Assembly: GCF_009828065.1 (NCBI RefSeq)
Contig: NZ_WTYK01000001.1
Location: forward strand, 1-64,000
DNA: 64,000 bases
Origin: Croceibacterium soli
GTDB taxonomy: Bacteria > Pseudomonadota > Alphaproteobacteria > Sphingomonadales > Sphingomonadaceae
Reading direction: 5' to 3'
The position numbers and the translations under genes are program-made. Every line of letters begins with the position of its first letter. The stretch's first letter is position 1. Below, piece by piece: positions 14,727-22,190 of the stretch. The notes under the pieces are model-generated. The model did no database searches. It had not been told where the DNA came from and saw nothing but the letters and a program-made list of their open reading frames with translations.

Positions 14727-15977
14727 ATGAGCGAAGGCATCAGCCAGCCCGATGCGCCCGTCCAGGCGGAAGGCAACGCCACCGACCTGTTCAGCAAGTT
14801 CGATTCGCTGATCCAGCAGCGGGAAGCCCTGTTGGCGAACGGAGTCGAGGATCCGTTCAGCCTGGTGATGGAGAAAGTCCTCTCCCCCACCCGCGCGGTG
14901 TGCAACGGGCGGGACACGATCCTGCTCGGCACCTACAACTACATGGGCATGACCTTCGACCCCGACGTGATCGCGGCGGGCAAGCAGGCGCTCGACGATT
15001 TCGGCAGCGGCACGACCGGCAGCCGCGTGCTCAACGGGACTTACGGCGGGCACCGCGACTGCGAGCAGGCGCTGCGCGAATTCTACGACATGGACCACGC
15101 GATGGTCTTCTCGACCGGGTACCAGGCCAACCTCGGGATCATCTCGACGGTCGCCGGCAAGGGCGATTACGTCGTGCTCGACATCGACAGCCATGCTTCG
15201 ATCTATGACGGCTGCGCCCTCGGCAACGCCGAGATCGTGGCCTTCCGGCACAACGACATCGACTCGCTCGACAAGCGGCTCGGGCGGATCCCGGAAGGCG
15301 CCGGTAAGCTGGTGGTGCTGGAGGGCGTCTACTCGATGCTCGGCGACGTGGCGCCGCTCAAGGACATGATCGCCGTCTGCAAGAAGCACGGCGCGATGGT
15401 GCTGGTGGACGAAGCGCACTCGATGGGCTTCATCGGCCCCAACGGGCGCGGCGTGGCCGAAGAGCAGGGCGTGATCGACGACGTCGATTTCATCATCGGC
15501 ACGTTTTCCAAGAGCGTCGGCACGGTGGGCGGTTTCTGCGTTTCCAACCACCCCAAGTTCGAGATCCTGCGGCTGGTCTGCCGGCCGTACGTGTTCACCG
15601 CCAGCCTCCCGCCCAGCGTCGTCGCCACGGCCGCGACCAGCATCCGCAAGCTGATGCAGGGCACTGAGAAGCGGGCGCACCTGTGGGAGAACTCGAAGCG
15701 GCTGCACGGCGGACTGAAGGCCCTCGGCTTCCAGCTCGGCACCGAGGAACCGCAAAGCGCGATCGTGGCGGTGATCATGCCCGATCTCGAGCGCGGCGCG
15801 GCGATGTGGGAAGCGCTGCTGAAGGAAGGGCTCTACGTCAACCTGGCCCGCCCCCCGGCAACTCCCGCCAACATGACCCTGCTGCGCTGCTCGCTCTGCG
15901 CCGAGCATACGGCCGAGGAAGTCGAGACGATCCTCGGCATGTTCGAACGCGCCGGCAAGGCTGTCGGGATTATCTGA
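14727..15977 (+). CDS. spt: Serine palmitoyltransferase
   Basis: Soluble homodimeric PLP enzyme condensing L-serine with a palmitoyl thioester to 3-ketodihydrosphingosine, the first step toward the glycosphingolipids that replace LPS in sphingomonads. The 416-residue length is the family norm. Visible sites are the GTYGGHRDCE block, H156 stacking residue (DIDSHASIYDG), VDEAHSMG (D228, H231) and cofactor lysine K262 in GTFSKSVGTVGG. The CLxxCSLCAEH region at the end (LLRCSLCAEHT) is also typical. Transcribed with the ACP gene; other sphingolipid genes are not in the window. Confidence 0.97.
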   Translation: MSEGISQPDAPVQAEGNATDLFSKFDSLIQQREALLANGVEDPFSLVMEKVLSPTRAVCNGRDTILLGTYNYMGMTFDPDVIAAGKQALDDFGSGTTGSRVLNGTYGGHRDCEQALREFYDMDHAMVFSTGYQANLGIISTVAGKGDYVVLDIDSHASIYDGCALGNAEIVAFRHNDIDSLDKRLGRIPEGAGKLVVLEGVYSMLGDVAPLKDMIAVCKKHGAMVLVDEAHSMGFIGPNGRGVAEEQGVIDDVDFIIGTFSKSVGTVGGFCVSNHPKFEILRLVCRPYVFTASLPPSVVATAATSIRKLMQGTEKRAHLWENSKRLHGGLKALGFQLGTEEPQSAIVAVIMPDLERGAAMWEALLKEGLYVNLARPPATPANMTLLRCSLCAEHTAEEVETILGMFERAGKAVGII

Positions 15978-15992
15978 CCGGCGAACGCCGCT

Positions 15993-16274
15993 TCAATTGA
16001 TAGTGATAATTCCATCCACGGCGCGCCATTCGGTGGGGCCGAGGAGGTGTTTGTGGGCGATGCGGACGGAGTGGAGGACGGCTTCGATCTCGTGGCGCCA
16101 GTAGTAGAGGAAGCGGTCCAGCTCCGGGAACTGCGGGGCGACATCGTATTGCTGCATGACGAAGAGCTGCAGCAGGCTGGGATGATCCGGCATGTAGTAA
16201 TGGATCTGGACCGTCGTGAGGCCGTAGCCGTCCAATTGGCGGACGAAGTCCGGATCGGCACCCTTTGCTTCCAT
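15993..16274 (-). CDS. usg: Usg family protein
   Basis: A 93-residue protein matching alphaproteobacterial Usg: RQLDGYGLTTVQIHYYMPDHP, then QQYDVAPQFPELDRFLYYWRHEIE, then HSVRIAHKHLLGPTEWRAV. Usg is often found next to trp genes, and its function is not established. Here it instead converges on spt with 15 bp between stops. The ATG at 16274 has GTGGAGG upstream. No membrane or signal segment. Confidence 0.9.
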   Translation of the reverse strand: MEAKGADPDFVRQLDGYGLTTVQIHYYMPDHPSLLQLFVMQQYDVAPQFPELDRFLYYWRHEIEAVLHSVRIAHKHLLGPTEWRAVDGIITIN

Positions 16275-16348
16275 TCGCGTCTTGCCTCCACTGGTGAAGA
16301 ACAGGCGATGGAACAACGGTTTCGGCGTGGGCCGGGTTCCCGCAGGGC

Positions 16349-17443
16349 TCAGGCCGCGGCGGGCGCTTCGTACCAGCCGCGGGTGCGCTTCACGAGGGCG
16401 ACGACCGAGAGCATGACCGGGACTTCCACCAGCACGCCGACGACCGTGGCGAGAGCCGCGCCGGAGTTGAGGCCGAACAGCGAGATCGCGGCGGCGACGG
16501 CGAGCTCGAAGAAGTTCGAGGCGCCGATCAGCGCAGCGGGAGCGGCGACGCACCAGGCGACGCCGAACTTCTTCGACAGCCAGTAGGCCAGCCCCGCGTT
16601 GAAATAGACCTGGATCAGGATCGGAACCGCGAGGAGGAGAATGACCAGCGGCTGGGCGAGGATCTGCTCGCCCTGGAAGGCGAACAGCAGGACCAGGGTG
16701 GTCAGCAGCGCGACGAGGGAGACCGGGCCGAGAGCGGCCAGCAGGCGCTGCAGGGCCGGTTCGCCTCCCGAAGCGAGGACCTGGCGGCGGATCGCCTGGG
16801 CGACGATCACGGGCACGACGATGTAGAGCGCGACCGAGAGCAGCAGTGTCTCCCACGGCACGACGATCGAGGCGACGCCGAGCAGCAGGGCGACGAGCGG
16901 CGCGAAGGCGAAGACCATGATCAGATCGTTGAGCGCGACTTGCGAGAGGGTGTAGTTCGGCTCCCCATCGCAAAGGTTCGACCAGACGAAGACCATCGCC
17001 GTGCAGGGCGCGGCGGCGAGCAGGATCAGCCCGGCGATGTAGCTTTCGATCTGCGCTTCCGGCAGCAGCGGGCGGAACAGCCAGCCGATGAAGATCGCGG
17101 CGAGCAGCGCCATCGAGAACGGCTTCACCGCCCAGTTGATGAACAGCGTGACCCCGACCCCGCGGGCGTGCTGGCGCACCCGGCCCATCGCGGCGAAATC
17201 GATCTTCAGCAGCATCGGAATGATCATCAGCCAGATGAGCACCGCGACCGGCAGGTTGACGTTGGCAACTTCCGCCGCCGCGATCGTCTCGAACACACCG
17301 GGCACGGCGGCGCCGAGCGCGATGCCGGCGACGATGCACAGCGCGACCCAAAGGGAGAGGTAGCGCTCGAAGAGCGACATGGCGGGGCGGGCTTTGGCTG
17401 GTGCTTCGACGGGCTCAGCACGAACGGAGGTTGGGTTGGTCAT
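16349..17443 (-). CDS. arsB: ACR3-family arsenite efflux permease
   Basis: Ten-helix inner-membrane exporter of arsenite. The 364-residue chain holds the conserved AAAPCTAMVFVWSNL segment, with the cysteine essential in characterised Acr3 proteins, and the IGASNFFELAVA segment near the C terminus. Last gene of arsR-arsI-arsC-acr3. The first 21 residues (TSVRAEPVEAPAKARPA) are encoded by a REP arm (17402-17430), so translation may really begin at ATG 17380 (MSLFERYLSLWVAL), which is where Acr3 homology begins. The gap to arsC is 34 bp. Confidence 0.95.
   Translation of the reverse strand: MTNPTSVRAEPVEAPAKARPAMSLFERYLSLWVALCIVAGIALGAAVPGVFETIAAAEVANVNLPVAVLIWLMIIPMLLKIDFAAMGRVRQHARGVGVTLFINWAVKPFSMALLAAIFIGWLFRPLLPEAQIESYIAGLILLAAAPCTAMVFVWSNLCDGEPNYTLSQVALNDLIMVFAFAPLVALLLGVASIVVPWETLLLSVALYIVVPVIVAQAIRRQVLASGGEPALQRLLAALGPVSLVALLTTLVLLFAFQGEQILAQPLVILLLAVPILIQVYFNAGLAYWLSKKFGVAWCVAAPAALIGASNFFELAVAAAISLFGLNSGAALATVVGVLVEVPVMLSVVALVKRTRGWYEAPAAA
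17402..17430. repeat. Single REP arm (family A) inside the 5' end of acr3
   Basis: The sequence gcttcgacgggctcagcacg...ggagg matches the family A arm. It lies in frame at the start of the acr3 reading frame and reads SVRAEPVEAP when translated. Confidence 0.8.
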
Positions 17444-17477
17444 TCGGGTTTCCTGGTTCGTCGCTGCGAGGAAGCGA

Positions 17478-17981
17478 TCACGCCCGCGCCGCCTCGCTGG
17501 CGCCTTCGGACTGGCCGATTGCCTTGAGGGCCAGGGCGTCGATGCCTTCGTCCGGGAGGGCGAGGAGGAGGGAGATGCGGTTGTGGAGGTAGCCGAGGGC
17601 GCGTTCGAAGGCGGCGCGCTGGCCCTCCCCTTCGACCGCCGCCGGATCCTCGATGCCCCAGTGCGCGGCGATGGGGCGGCCGGGCCAGACCGGGCAGCTC
17701 TCCCCCGCGGCGTTGTCGCAGACGGTGACGATCAGGTCGATCGGTTCGGCATCGGGGCCGGCGAACTCGTGCCAGCTTTTCGAGCGGAAGCCCTCCGCCG
17801 GCAGGCCGGCGGCGCGCAGGACTTCGAGCGCCATCGGGTGTGGCTGGCCCTTCGGCTGGCTGCCGGCGGAGACCGCGCGGAAGCGGCCCCCGCCCATGTG
17901 GTTGAGGAGCGCTTCCGCGAGGATCGAGCGCGCCGAGTTGCCCGTGCAGAGGAACAGGACGGTGCGCGGCTGGCCGGTCAT
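17478..17981 (-). CDS. arsC: Arsenate reductase, low-molecular-weight phosphatase fold
   Basis: Reduces arsenate to arsenite so that Acr3 can export it. The 167-residue protein opens with the CX5R loop CTGNSAR (C12-R18) typical of LMW-PTP-type ArsC. It has two further cysteines (VTVCDNAAGESCPVWPG) fitting the thioredoxin-coupled disulfide cascade. The C-terminal part (ALGYLHNRISLLLALP) is the helix usual in this subfamily. The ATG at 17981 is 5 bp after the arsI stop. Operon position supports the role. Confidence 0.95.
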   Translation of the reverse strand: MTGQPRTVLFLCTGNSARSILAEALLNHMGGGRFRAVSAGSQPKGQPHPMALEVLRAAGLPAEGFRSKSWHEFAGPDAEPIDLIVTVCDNAAGESCPVWPGRPIAAHWGIEDPAAVEGEGQRAAFERALGYLHNRISLLLALPDEGIDALALKAIGQSEGASEAARA

Positions 17982-17986
17982 CGCCG

Positions 17987-18457
17987 TTACCCGCAGCAGC
18001 TTACCGGCGCGGGGGCCAGGCTCGGCGCGCAGCAGGCGTTGGCGGCGGTCTCCGACACGAGGTGATCGAGGCCAGGGCCCTGCCCGTAATCGACCGCTTC
18101 GCCGGTGGTGTGGAAGGTTTCCCACACGACGCCCTGCGGATCGGCGATCCAGCTTTTGGCGGACTTGGCGTAGCAGCAGGTGGTCGCGCCTTCCTCCAGC
18201 ACCGGGCGGTCGGCGGCCTTGAGGCGTCCGTAGACTTCGGCCAGCTCTTCGGCGCTTTCGACCTGGATGCCGAGGTGCTCGATGCCCTTGGCCGCGTGGT
18301 CGCCGGAGGAGATGGCGAAGTTGACCCGCGGATCCTCCAGCATCCACTTGGCGTAGTCGGTCTTGGTGACGGTCGGCTGCGCGGCGAACAGGGTGGAATA
18401 GAACCGGATCGAGGCGTCGAGGTCGTTCACCCCGACATGGACATGCAGACGCTTCAT
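17987..18457 (-). CDS. arsI: ArsI/CadI family metalloenzyme (C-As lyase-like)
   Basis: A 156-residue vicinal-oxygen-chelate fold protein. ArsI relatives split the carbon-arsenic bond of trivalent organoarsenicals such as methylarsenite; CadI relatives respond to cadmium. The paired cysteines in ATTCCYAKSAKSW are the ArsI arsenic-binding pair. Family residues HVHVGVNDLDASIRFY and IEHLGIQVES supply metal ligands. A cysteine-rich tail (ANACCAPS...SCCG) could bind more thiophilic metal. AAGGAG precedes the ATG; the start overlaps the arsR stop (ATGA). The lyase activity is inferred. Confidence 0.88.
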   Translation of the reverse strand: MKRLHVHVGVNDLDASIRFYSTLFAAQPTVTKTDYAKWMLEDPRVNFAISSGDHAAKGIEHLGIQVESAEELAEVYGRLKAADRPVLEEGATTCCYAKSAKSWIADPQGVVWETFHTTGEAVDYGQGPGLDHLVSETAANACCAPSLAPAPVSCCG

Positions 18458-18783
18458 CGTTCGTTCTCCTTGCCATTGGCCGTGGGGGCGTCGCACGCGG
18501 CGCCGGCACAGCAGTTCTCCATCAGGAAGCCGACCAGCCGGTCCATCGCCGCATAGTCCGCGGAGTAGATCAGGCTGCGCCCTTCCCGCCGCTGCCGCAC
18601 CAGGCCCGACTCGGCGAGCTGGGCGAGGTGGTGGGACAACGAGGAGTTGGGCACGCCGAGTGCCTCGGCAATACGCCCCGCCGGCATCCCTTCCGGCCCC
18701 GCCTGGATCAGCAGGCGGAACAGGGCGAGGCGATGCTCCTGGGCGAGAGCGGACAGTGCGAGGATGGCTTCGGCTGACTTCAT
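18454..18783 (-). CDS. arsR: ArsR/SmtB family arsenic-responsive repressor
   Basis: A 109-residue winged-helix repressor (HTH region NSSLSHHLAQLAESGLV). A C-terminal cysteine cluster (ENCCAGAAC) resembles the As(III) site of ArsR proteins whose inducer cysteines lie near the C terminus. The start is ATG 18783; an in-frame TTG at 18819 would place the promoter -35 box inside the gene. First gene of the ars operon and probably its autorepressor, releasing the two operators (18782-18801, 18825-18844) when arsenite binds. Confidence 0.93.
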   Translation of the reverse strand: MKSAEAILALSALAQEHRLALFRLLIQAGPEGMPAGRIAEALGVPNSSLSHHLAQLAESGLVRQRREGRSLIYSADYAAMDRLVGFLMENCCAGAACDAPTANGKENER

Positions 18784-18844
18784 TTCGAGAGTTATCGAAA
18801 TGTTTGGGGGTGGAGTCAAGGGTTATTTCGATGATTGTCGAAAT
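18782..18844 (-). promoter_or_regulatory. ars promoter with two perfect ArsR-type operators
   Basis: Two identical palindromes, ATTTCGA-N6-TCGAAAT, lie at 18782-18801 and 18825-18844, centres 43 bp apart (about four helical turns). Between them on the minus strand is TTGACT (18814-18819), a 17-bp spacer, then GATAAC as a -10. Transcription would begin about 7 nt later, at or next to the arsR ATG, so the mRNA would have almost no leader. The proximal operator covers the -10 and the start codon. Operator identity is inferred from position and symmetry. Confidence 0.8.
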
Positions 18845-18917
18845 GTGGTGGTGGGTGTGTGCCGCGGGCCCTCGTCTGCGGGCCCTCATCCAACTTCGCC
18901 TAAGCCCCTGCGGGGCT

Positions 18918-19003
18918 AAGGCTTCGTATCCTTCTCCCACGAGTGGGAGAAGAAGGGCGGTCGGTCGCGGGGGTCTTCCTTCTCCCACTGGTGGGAGAAG
19001 GAT
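18918..19003. repeat. CCTTCTCCCAC palindromes
   Basis: Two hairpins, ccttctcccacgagtgggag (from 18930) and ccttctcccactggtgggag (from 18979), lie between the arsR promoter and the YqaA-like gene. They belong to another GC-rich palindrome type of intergenic DNA. A long c/g-rich direct repeat (gcgagc, agcggagctt) follows to 19040. Confidence 0.7.
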
Positions 19004-19056
19004 AGCGGAGCTTGCGAGCGTAGCGAGCTAGCGGAGCTTGGATGAGGGCCGGCGGC

Positions 19057-19698
19057 TCAGGCGATCGTTGCCATCGTCGCGGACTCGCACTTGTCGGCGG
19101 CTTCCTGGCTGCTGCCGCGGTCCATCTGGGTGACGGCGAGGAAGCCGCCGACGACGAGGACCACGAACAGGGCGGTGAGGGGGCCGAGGTACTTGTCGAT
19201 GAAGCGCTTGATCGGGGCGCCGAACAGGCGGAACAGCACGCCGACGGTCATGAAGATCAGCCCGCGCCCGGCGATGCTGGCGAGGATGAAGGGGACCAGG
19301 GCCATTTCGATGAAACCGGCGGTGATCGTCAGCAGCTTGAACGGCACGGGGGTGGCGCCGGCGATGAGGATCACCTCGACGTCGTATTCGCGCAAGTAGC
19401 AGGCGGCCTTGGGGAACGCCTCTGTCAGGCCGAGGAAGGCGAGCAGCGATTCGCCGACGGCTTCGTAGAGGAAGTATCCGATGGCGTAGCCGAACAGGCC
19501 GCCGAGGACGGAGGCGGCGGTGCAGATGACGGCGAAGCGGATCGCCTTCTTCGGTTCCGCCAGGCACATCAGGCCGAGCAGCGGGTGCGGGGGGATCGGG
19601 AAGAAGCTCGATTCGATGAAGCTGATCAGCGCCAGCCACCACTGCGCGTGGGGGTGCGCGGCTTTCTGAAGGGTCCAGTTGTAGAGCGTGCGCAGCAT
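19057..19698 (-). CDS. YqaA family (SNARE-associated/VTT-like) membrane protein
   Basis: A 213-residue inner-membrane protein with four or five hydrophobic helices. The first part (SFIESSFFPIPPHPLLGLM) is the YqaA/DedA-type re-entrant loop motif, and GATPVPFKLLTITAGFI is the second conserved loop. The family is thought to act in lipid scrambling or membrane homeostasis; the substrate here is unknown. A cysteine-containing soluble tail ends the chain. It lies alone between the ars operon and the GTA block. Confidence 0.9.
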   Translation of the reverse strand: MLRTLYNWTLQKAAHPHAQWWLALISFIESSFFPIPPHPLLGLMCLAEPKKAIRFAVICTAASVLGGLFGYAIGYFLYEAVGESLLAFLGLTEAFPKAACYLREYDVEVILIAGATPVPFKLLTITAGFIEMALVPFILASIAGRGLIFMTVGVLFRLFGAPIKRFIDKYLGPLTALFVVLVVGGFLAVTQMDRGSSQEAADKCESATMATIA

Positions 19699-19834
19699 TG
19701 CGGTCCCCCGGTCGCGGTTCGCGGCGCACTAGGCGAGCGGGGGATTTGGGGCAAGCGCGTGGCGATAGTGGTCCTGGCTTTTGGGGATGACGAGCCGCTT
19801 CGGCATTCTTCTTCGCGCCTTTGCGTGAGATCCA

Positions 19835-19961
19835 ATCCTCCCCGGTACGGGGAGGTGGCAGCCCGAAGGGCTGACGGAGGGGGTTCTCGGCAGGCGCTGC
19901 GCGTGTGGCGGGCCCCCTCCACCATCCTGCGGATGGTCCCCCTCCCCGTCCCGGGGAGGAT
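19835..19961. repeat. Family B element, reverse orientation, copy upstream of terminase genes
   Basis: Nearly identical to 22055-22180 (same ggtggcagccc...gggctgacgg and ccaccatcctgcggatggtc segments). The two copies bracket the terminase genes as direct repeats 2.2 kb apart. Reverse complement of the layout at 12436-12565. Confidence 0.85.
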
Positions 19962-20059
19962 CGATCCACTACGCGCGAGTTTGGTTCTGTGCCTCCACCA
20001 CCCCCCGGCCCCCTCCTCTGAAGAGGAGGAGGAGTGGGAACCTATCTGGTACTTTTCTC

Positions 20060-20088
20060 TTGACATCGTGACGTTGTTCGGTTAGGGA
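20060..20088 (+). promoter_or_regulatory. Candidate promoter for the GTA-type genes
   Basis: TTGACA at 20060-20065 is a perfect -35 box; 17 bp later TAGGGA is a weak -10. It points toward the small terminase gene about 100 bp away. Strength and use are unproven. Confidence 0.4.
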
Positions 20089-20184
20089 AGAGGAACATCG
20101 CGATGGTGTGATTCGAAGAGGGCGGTCCTGAGGGGCCGCCTTTTCCGTTGGTGCCGTCGCTTCCCAGCAGAATGGAGTTGTCCG

Positions 20185-20670
20185 ATGAGCGAGCCGAGGA
20201 AGAAGGCCGGCACCGGCGCGCGTGATTGGCAGCGGCGGTTCCTGGCGGCGCTGGCGGAGACGTCCAATGTGGCGCGTGCCGCGAAGGCGGCGGGAGTGGC
20301 GACGTCGACCGTGTACGACGCGCGGCGCAAGAGCGGGGAGTTCCGCCGGCGCTGGCAGTCGGCGCTGTGCGAAGGTTACGACAATCTCGAGATGGAGCTG
20401 CTCGGCCGCCTGCGCGAAGGCGAGATCAAGCGCGCGGCGAGCGCCCGGACCGGGGTGCGGACGTTCGATAACGCGACGGCCTTTCGCCTGCTGAGCGTGC
20501 ACCGCGAGGCGGTGGAGAAGGAGCGTGCCGGGCGGGCGAACGTGACGGCGGCAGAGGTGCGCGCCTCGATCGAGCGCAAGGTGGCCGCGCTCAAGGCGCG
20601 GGTGCTCGCCCGCCAGGAAGCGGAGCAGCTGGAGGCGGAAGCGGAGGGCCGCGGCAGCCATGGCGAGTAA
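20185..20670 (+). CDS. GTA small terminase-like protein
   Basis: A 161-residue basic protein. Residues 27-50 (NVARAAKAAGVATSTVYDARR) form a helix-turn-helix like those of phage small terminases, and the C-terminal half is a charged helix (SIERKVAALKARVLARQEAEQL) suited to oligomerisation. It should recognise DNA and feed it to the large terminase. The ATG at 20185 has GGAG upstream. The frame overlaps the large terminase start by 11 bp. Confidence 0.85.
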   Translation: MSEPRKKAGTGARDWQRRFLAALAETSNVARAAKAAGVATSTVYDARRKSGEFRRRWQSALCEGYDNLEMELLGRLREGEIKRAASARTGVRTFDNATAFRLLSVHREAVEKERAGRANVTAAEVRASIERKVAALKARVLARQEAEQLEAEAEGRGSHGE

Positions 20671-21985
20671 AAGGAAGGAGCCGGGCGACTGGCTCAGGCG
20701 GGCCAGCCGCAGCGAGATCGGCGCGCATGTCCGCGGACTGAAGCAGGCGGAGAGGGACGAGTACGACTATACTTTCTCGACCACGGCCCATGCCGGGCAG
20801 CTGCCGCCGCCGGGCGAGTGGCGCACCTGGCTGGTCATGGCCGGGCGCGGGTTCGGCAAGACGCGCGCGGGCGCCGAATGGGTCCGGGCGGTGGCCGATG
20901 AGGATCCCGAAGCGCGGATCGCCCTGGTCGCGGCGTCACTGCAGGAGGCGCGCAGCGTGATGGTGGAAGGCGAAAGCGGGCTGCTCGCCTGCTGCCCGCC
21001 GCACCGCCGGCCCGCATTCGAGCCGAGCCTGCGGCGGGTGCGCTTCGCCAACGGGGCACAGGCCCTGCTCTATGGCGCGAACGAGCCGGAGACGCTGCGC
21101 GGGCCGCAGCACAGCCACGCCTGGTGCGACGAGATCGGCAAATGGAGCGGCGCCCACCGACGGGCCTTGCGGGCGTGGGACAACCTGCTGCTCGGCCTGC
21201 GGCTGGGCGCGGACCAGCGGATCGTCGCCACTACGACCCCTCGCCCGGTGCCGCTGTTGCGGCGGCTGCTGGCCGGCGAGGCGCTGGCGGTGACGCGCGG
21301 GCGCACGGTCGACAACGGGCACTTGCCGGCGGGCTTCCGCCGGGCGGTGAGCGTCGAGTTCGGCCGCTCCCTGCTCGCGCGGCAGGAACTGGGCGGCGAG
21401 CTGATCGAGGAGATCGAGGGCGCGCTGTGGAGCCGGGCGCTGCTGGAGGACTGCCGTGAGGAGAGCGCGCGGGCCGATGCGGTGCGGGTGGTCGTCGGGG
21501 TCGATCCGCCGGCTTCGGCGGAGGGCGATGCCTGCGGGATCGTGGTCTGCGCACTGGGTGCGGACGGGATTGGGCGGGTGCTGGCCGATGCTTCGGTGCG
21601 GAAGCCGACGCCGGAGCGCTGGGCCCGCGCGGCCGCCGCGGCGGCGCGGGCGTGGGGGGCCGACCGCGTCGTCGCCGAGGCCAATCAGGGCGGCGAGATG
21701 GTCCGCAGCGTTCTGCGCGCCGCGGATATCGCCCTGCCGGTGAAGCTGGTCCACGCCAGCCGCGGCAAAGCGGCGCGGGCGGAGCCGGTCGCGGCTTTGT
21801 ACGAGGCTGGCAAGGTGCGGCACTGCGGGCAGTTCCCGGAGCTGGAGGACCAGCTTTGCGGGCTGATGGCCGGCGGCGGGTACGAAGGACCGGGGCGCTC
21901 GCCGGACCGGGCGGATGCGCTGGTCTGGGCGATGAGCGAGCTGATGCTGGGCCAGCGGCGGGCGCCGCGGGTTTGGCGGTTTTGA
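20660..21985 (+). CDS. GTA large terminase (packaging ATPase-nuclease)
   Basis: A 441-residue packaging motor protein. The N-terminal ATPase has Walker A AGRGFGKTRAGAEW near residues 54-67 and a Walker B-like HSHAWCDEIG. The C-terminal RNase H-type nuclease has the VVVGVDPPAS and VVAEANQGG acidic motifs and ends with SPDRADALVWAM. This is the full-length form seen in GTA clusters. No frameshift is visible, so this part of the cluster appears intact. Confidence 0.95.
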   Translation: MASKRKEPGDWLRRASRSEIGAHVRGLKQAERDEYDYTFSTTAHAGQLPPPGEWRTWLVMAGRGFGKTRAGAEWVRAVADEDPEARIALVAASLQEARSVMVEGESGLLACCPPHRRPAFEPSLRRVRFANGAQALLYGANEPETLRGPQHSHAWCDEIGKWSGAHRRALRAWDNLLLGLRLGADQRIVATTTPRPVPLLRRLLAGEALAVTRGRTVDNGHLPAGFRRAVSVEFGRSLLARQELGGELIEEIEGALWSRALLEDCREESARADAVRVVVGVDPPASAEGDACGIVVCALGADGIGRVLADASVRKPTPERWARAAAAAARAWGADRVVAEANQGGEMVRSVLRAADIALPVKLVHASRGKAARAEPVAALYEAGKVRHCGQFPELEDQLCGLMAGGGYEGPGRSPDRADALVWAMSELMLGQRRAPRVWRF

Positions 21986-22054
21986 CGTTGCGCGTGCCTC
22001 CACCACCCCCAACCCCCTCCTCTGAAGAGGAGGGGGCTTTGGGCGTGAGATCGG

Positions 22055-22180
22055 ATCCTCCCCTGGAAGGGGAGGTGGCAGCCCGGAGGGCTGACGGAGG
22101 GGGTTTTCGGCTGGCGCTGCGCTGGCGGCGGGCCCCCTCCACCATCCTGCGGATGGTCCCCCTCCCCGTCCCAGGGAGGA
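22055..22180. repeat. Family B element between large terminase and portal genes
   Basis: Second near-identical copy of the element at 19835-19961. A cccctcctctgaagaggagg palindrome precedes it (about 22012-22031), as one follows the first copy. It separates two genes that usually lie close together in GTA clusters. Confidence 0.85.
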
Positions 22181-22190
22181 TTTTCTTTGC

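Larger units (their letters stand above)
19699..20184. other. Repeat-rich region upstream of the GTA block
   Basis: 486 bp without a gene. It contains a family B element (19835-19961), a cccctcctctgaagaggagg palindrome (about 20010-20032), and a candidate promoter TTGACA (20060-20065) with TAGGGA 17 bp downstream, directed toward the terminase genes. A 5' leader of about 90 nt would follow. Confidence 0.55.

Noticed and set aside
18784-18819. TTG start for arsR at 18819
   Set aside because: It would put the promoter -35 box in the start codon and the operators inside the gene; ArsR homology begins at MKSAEAIL.
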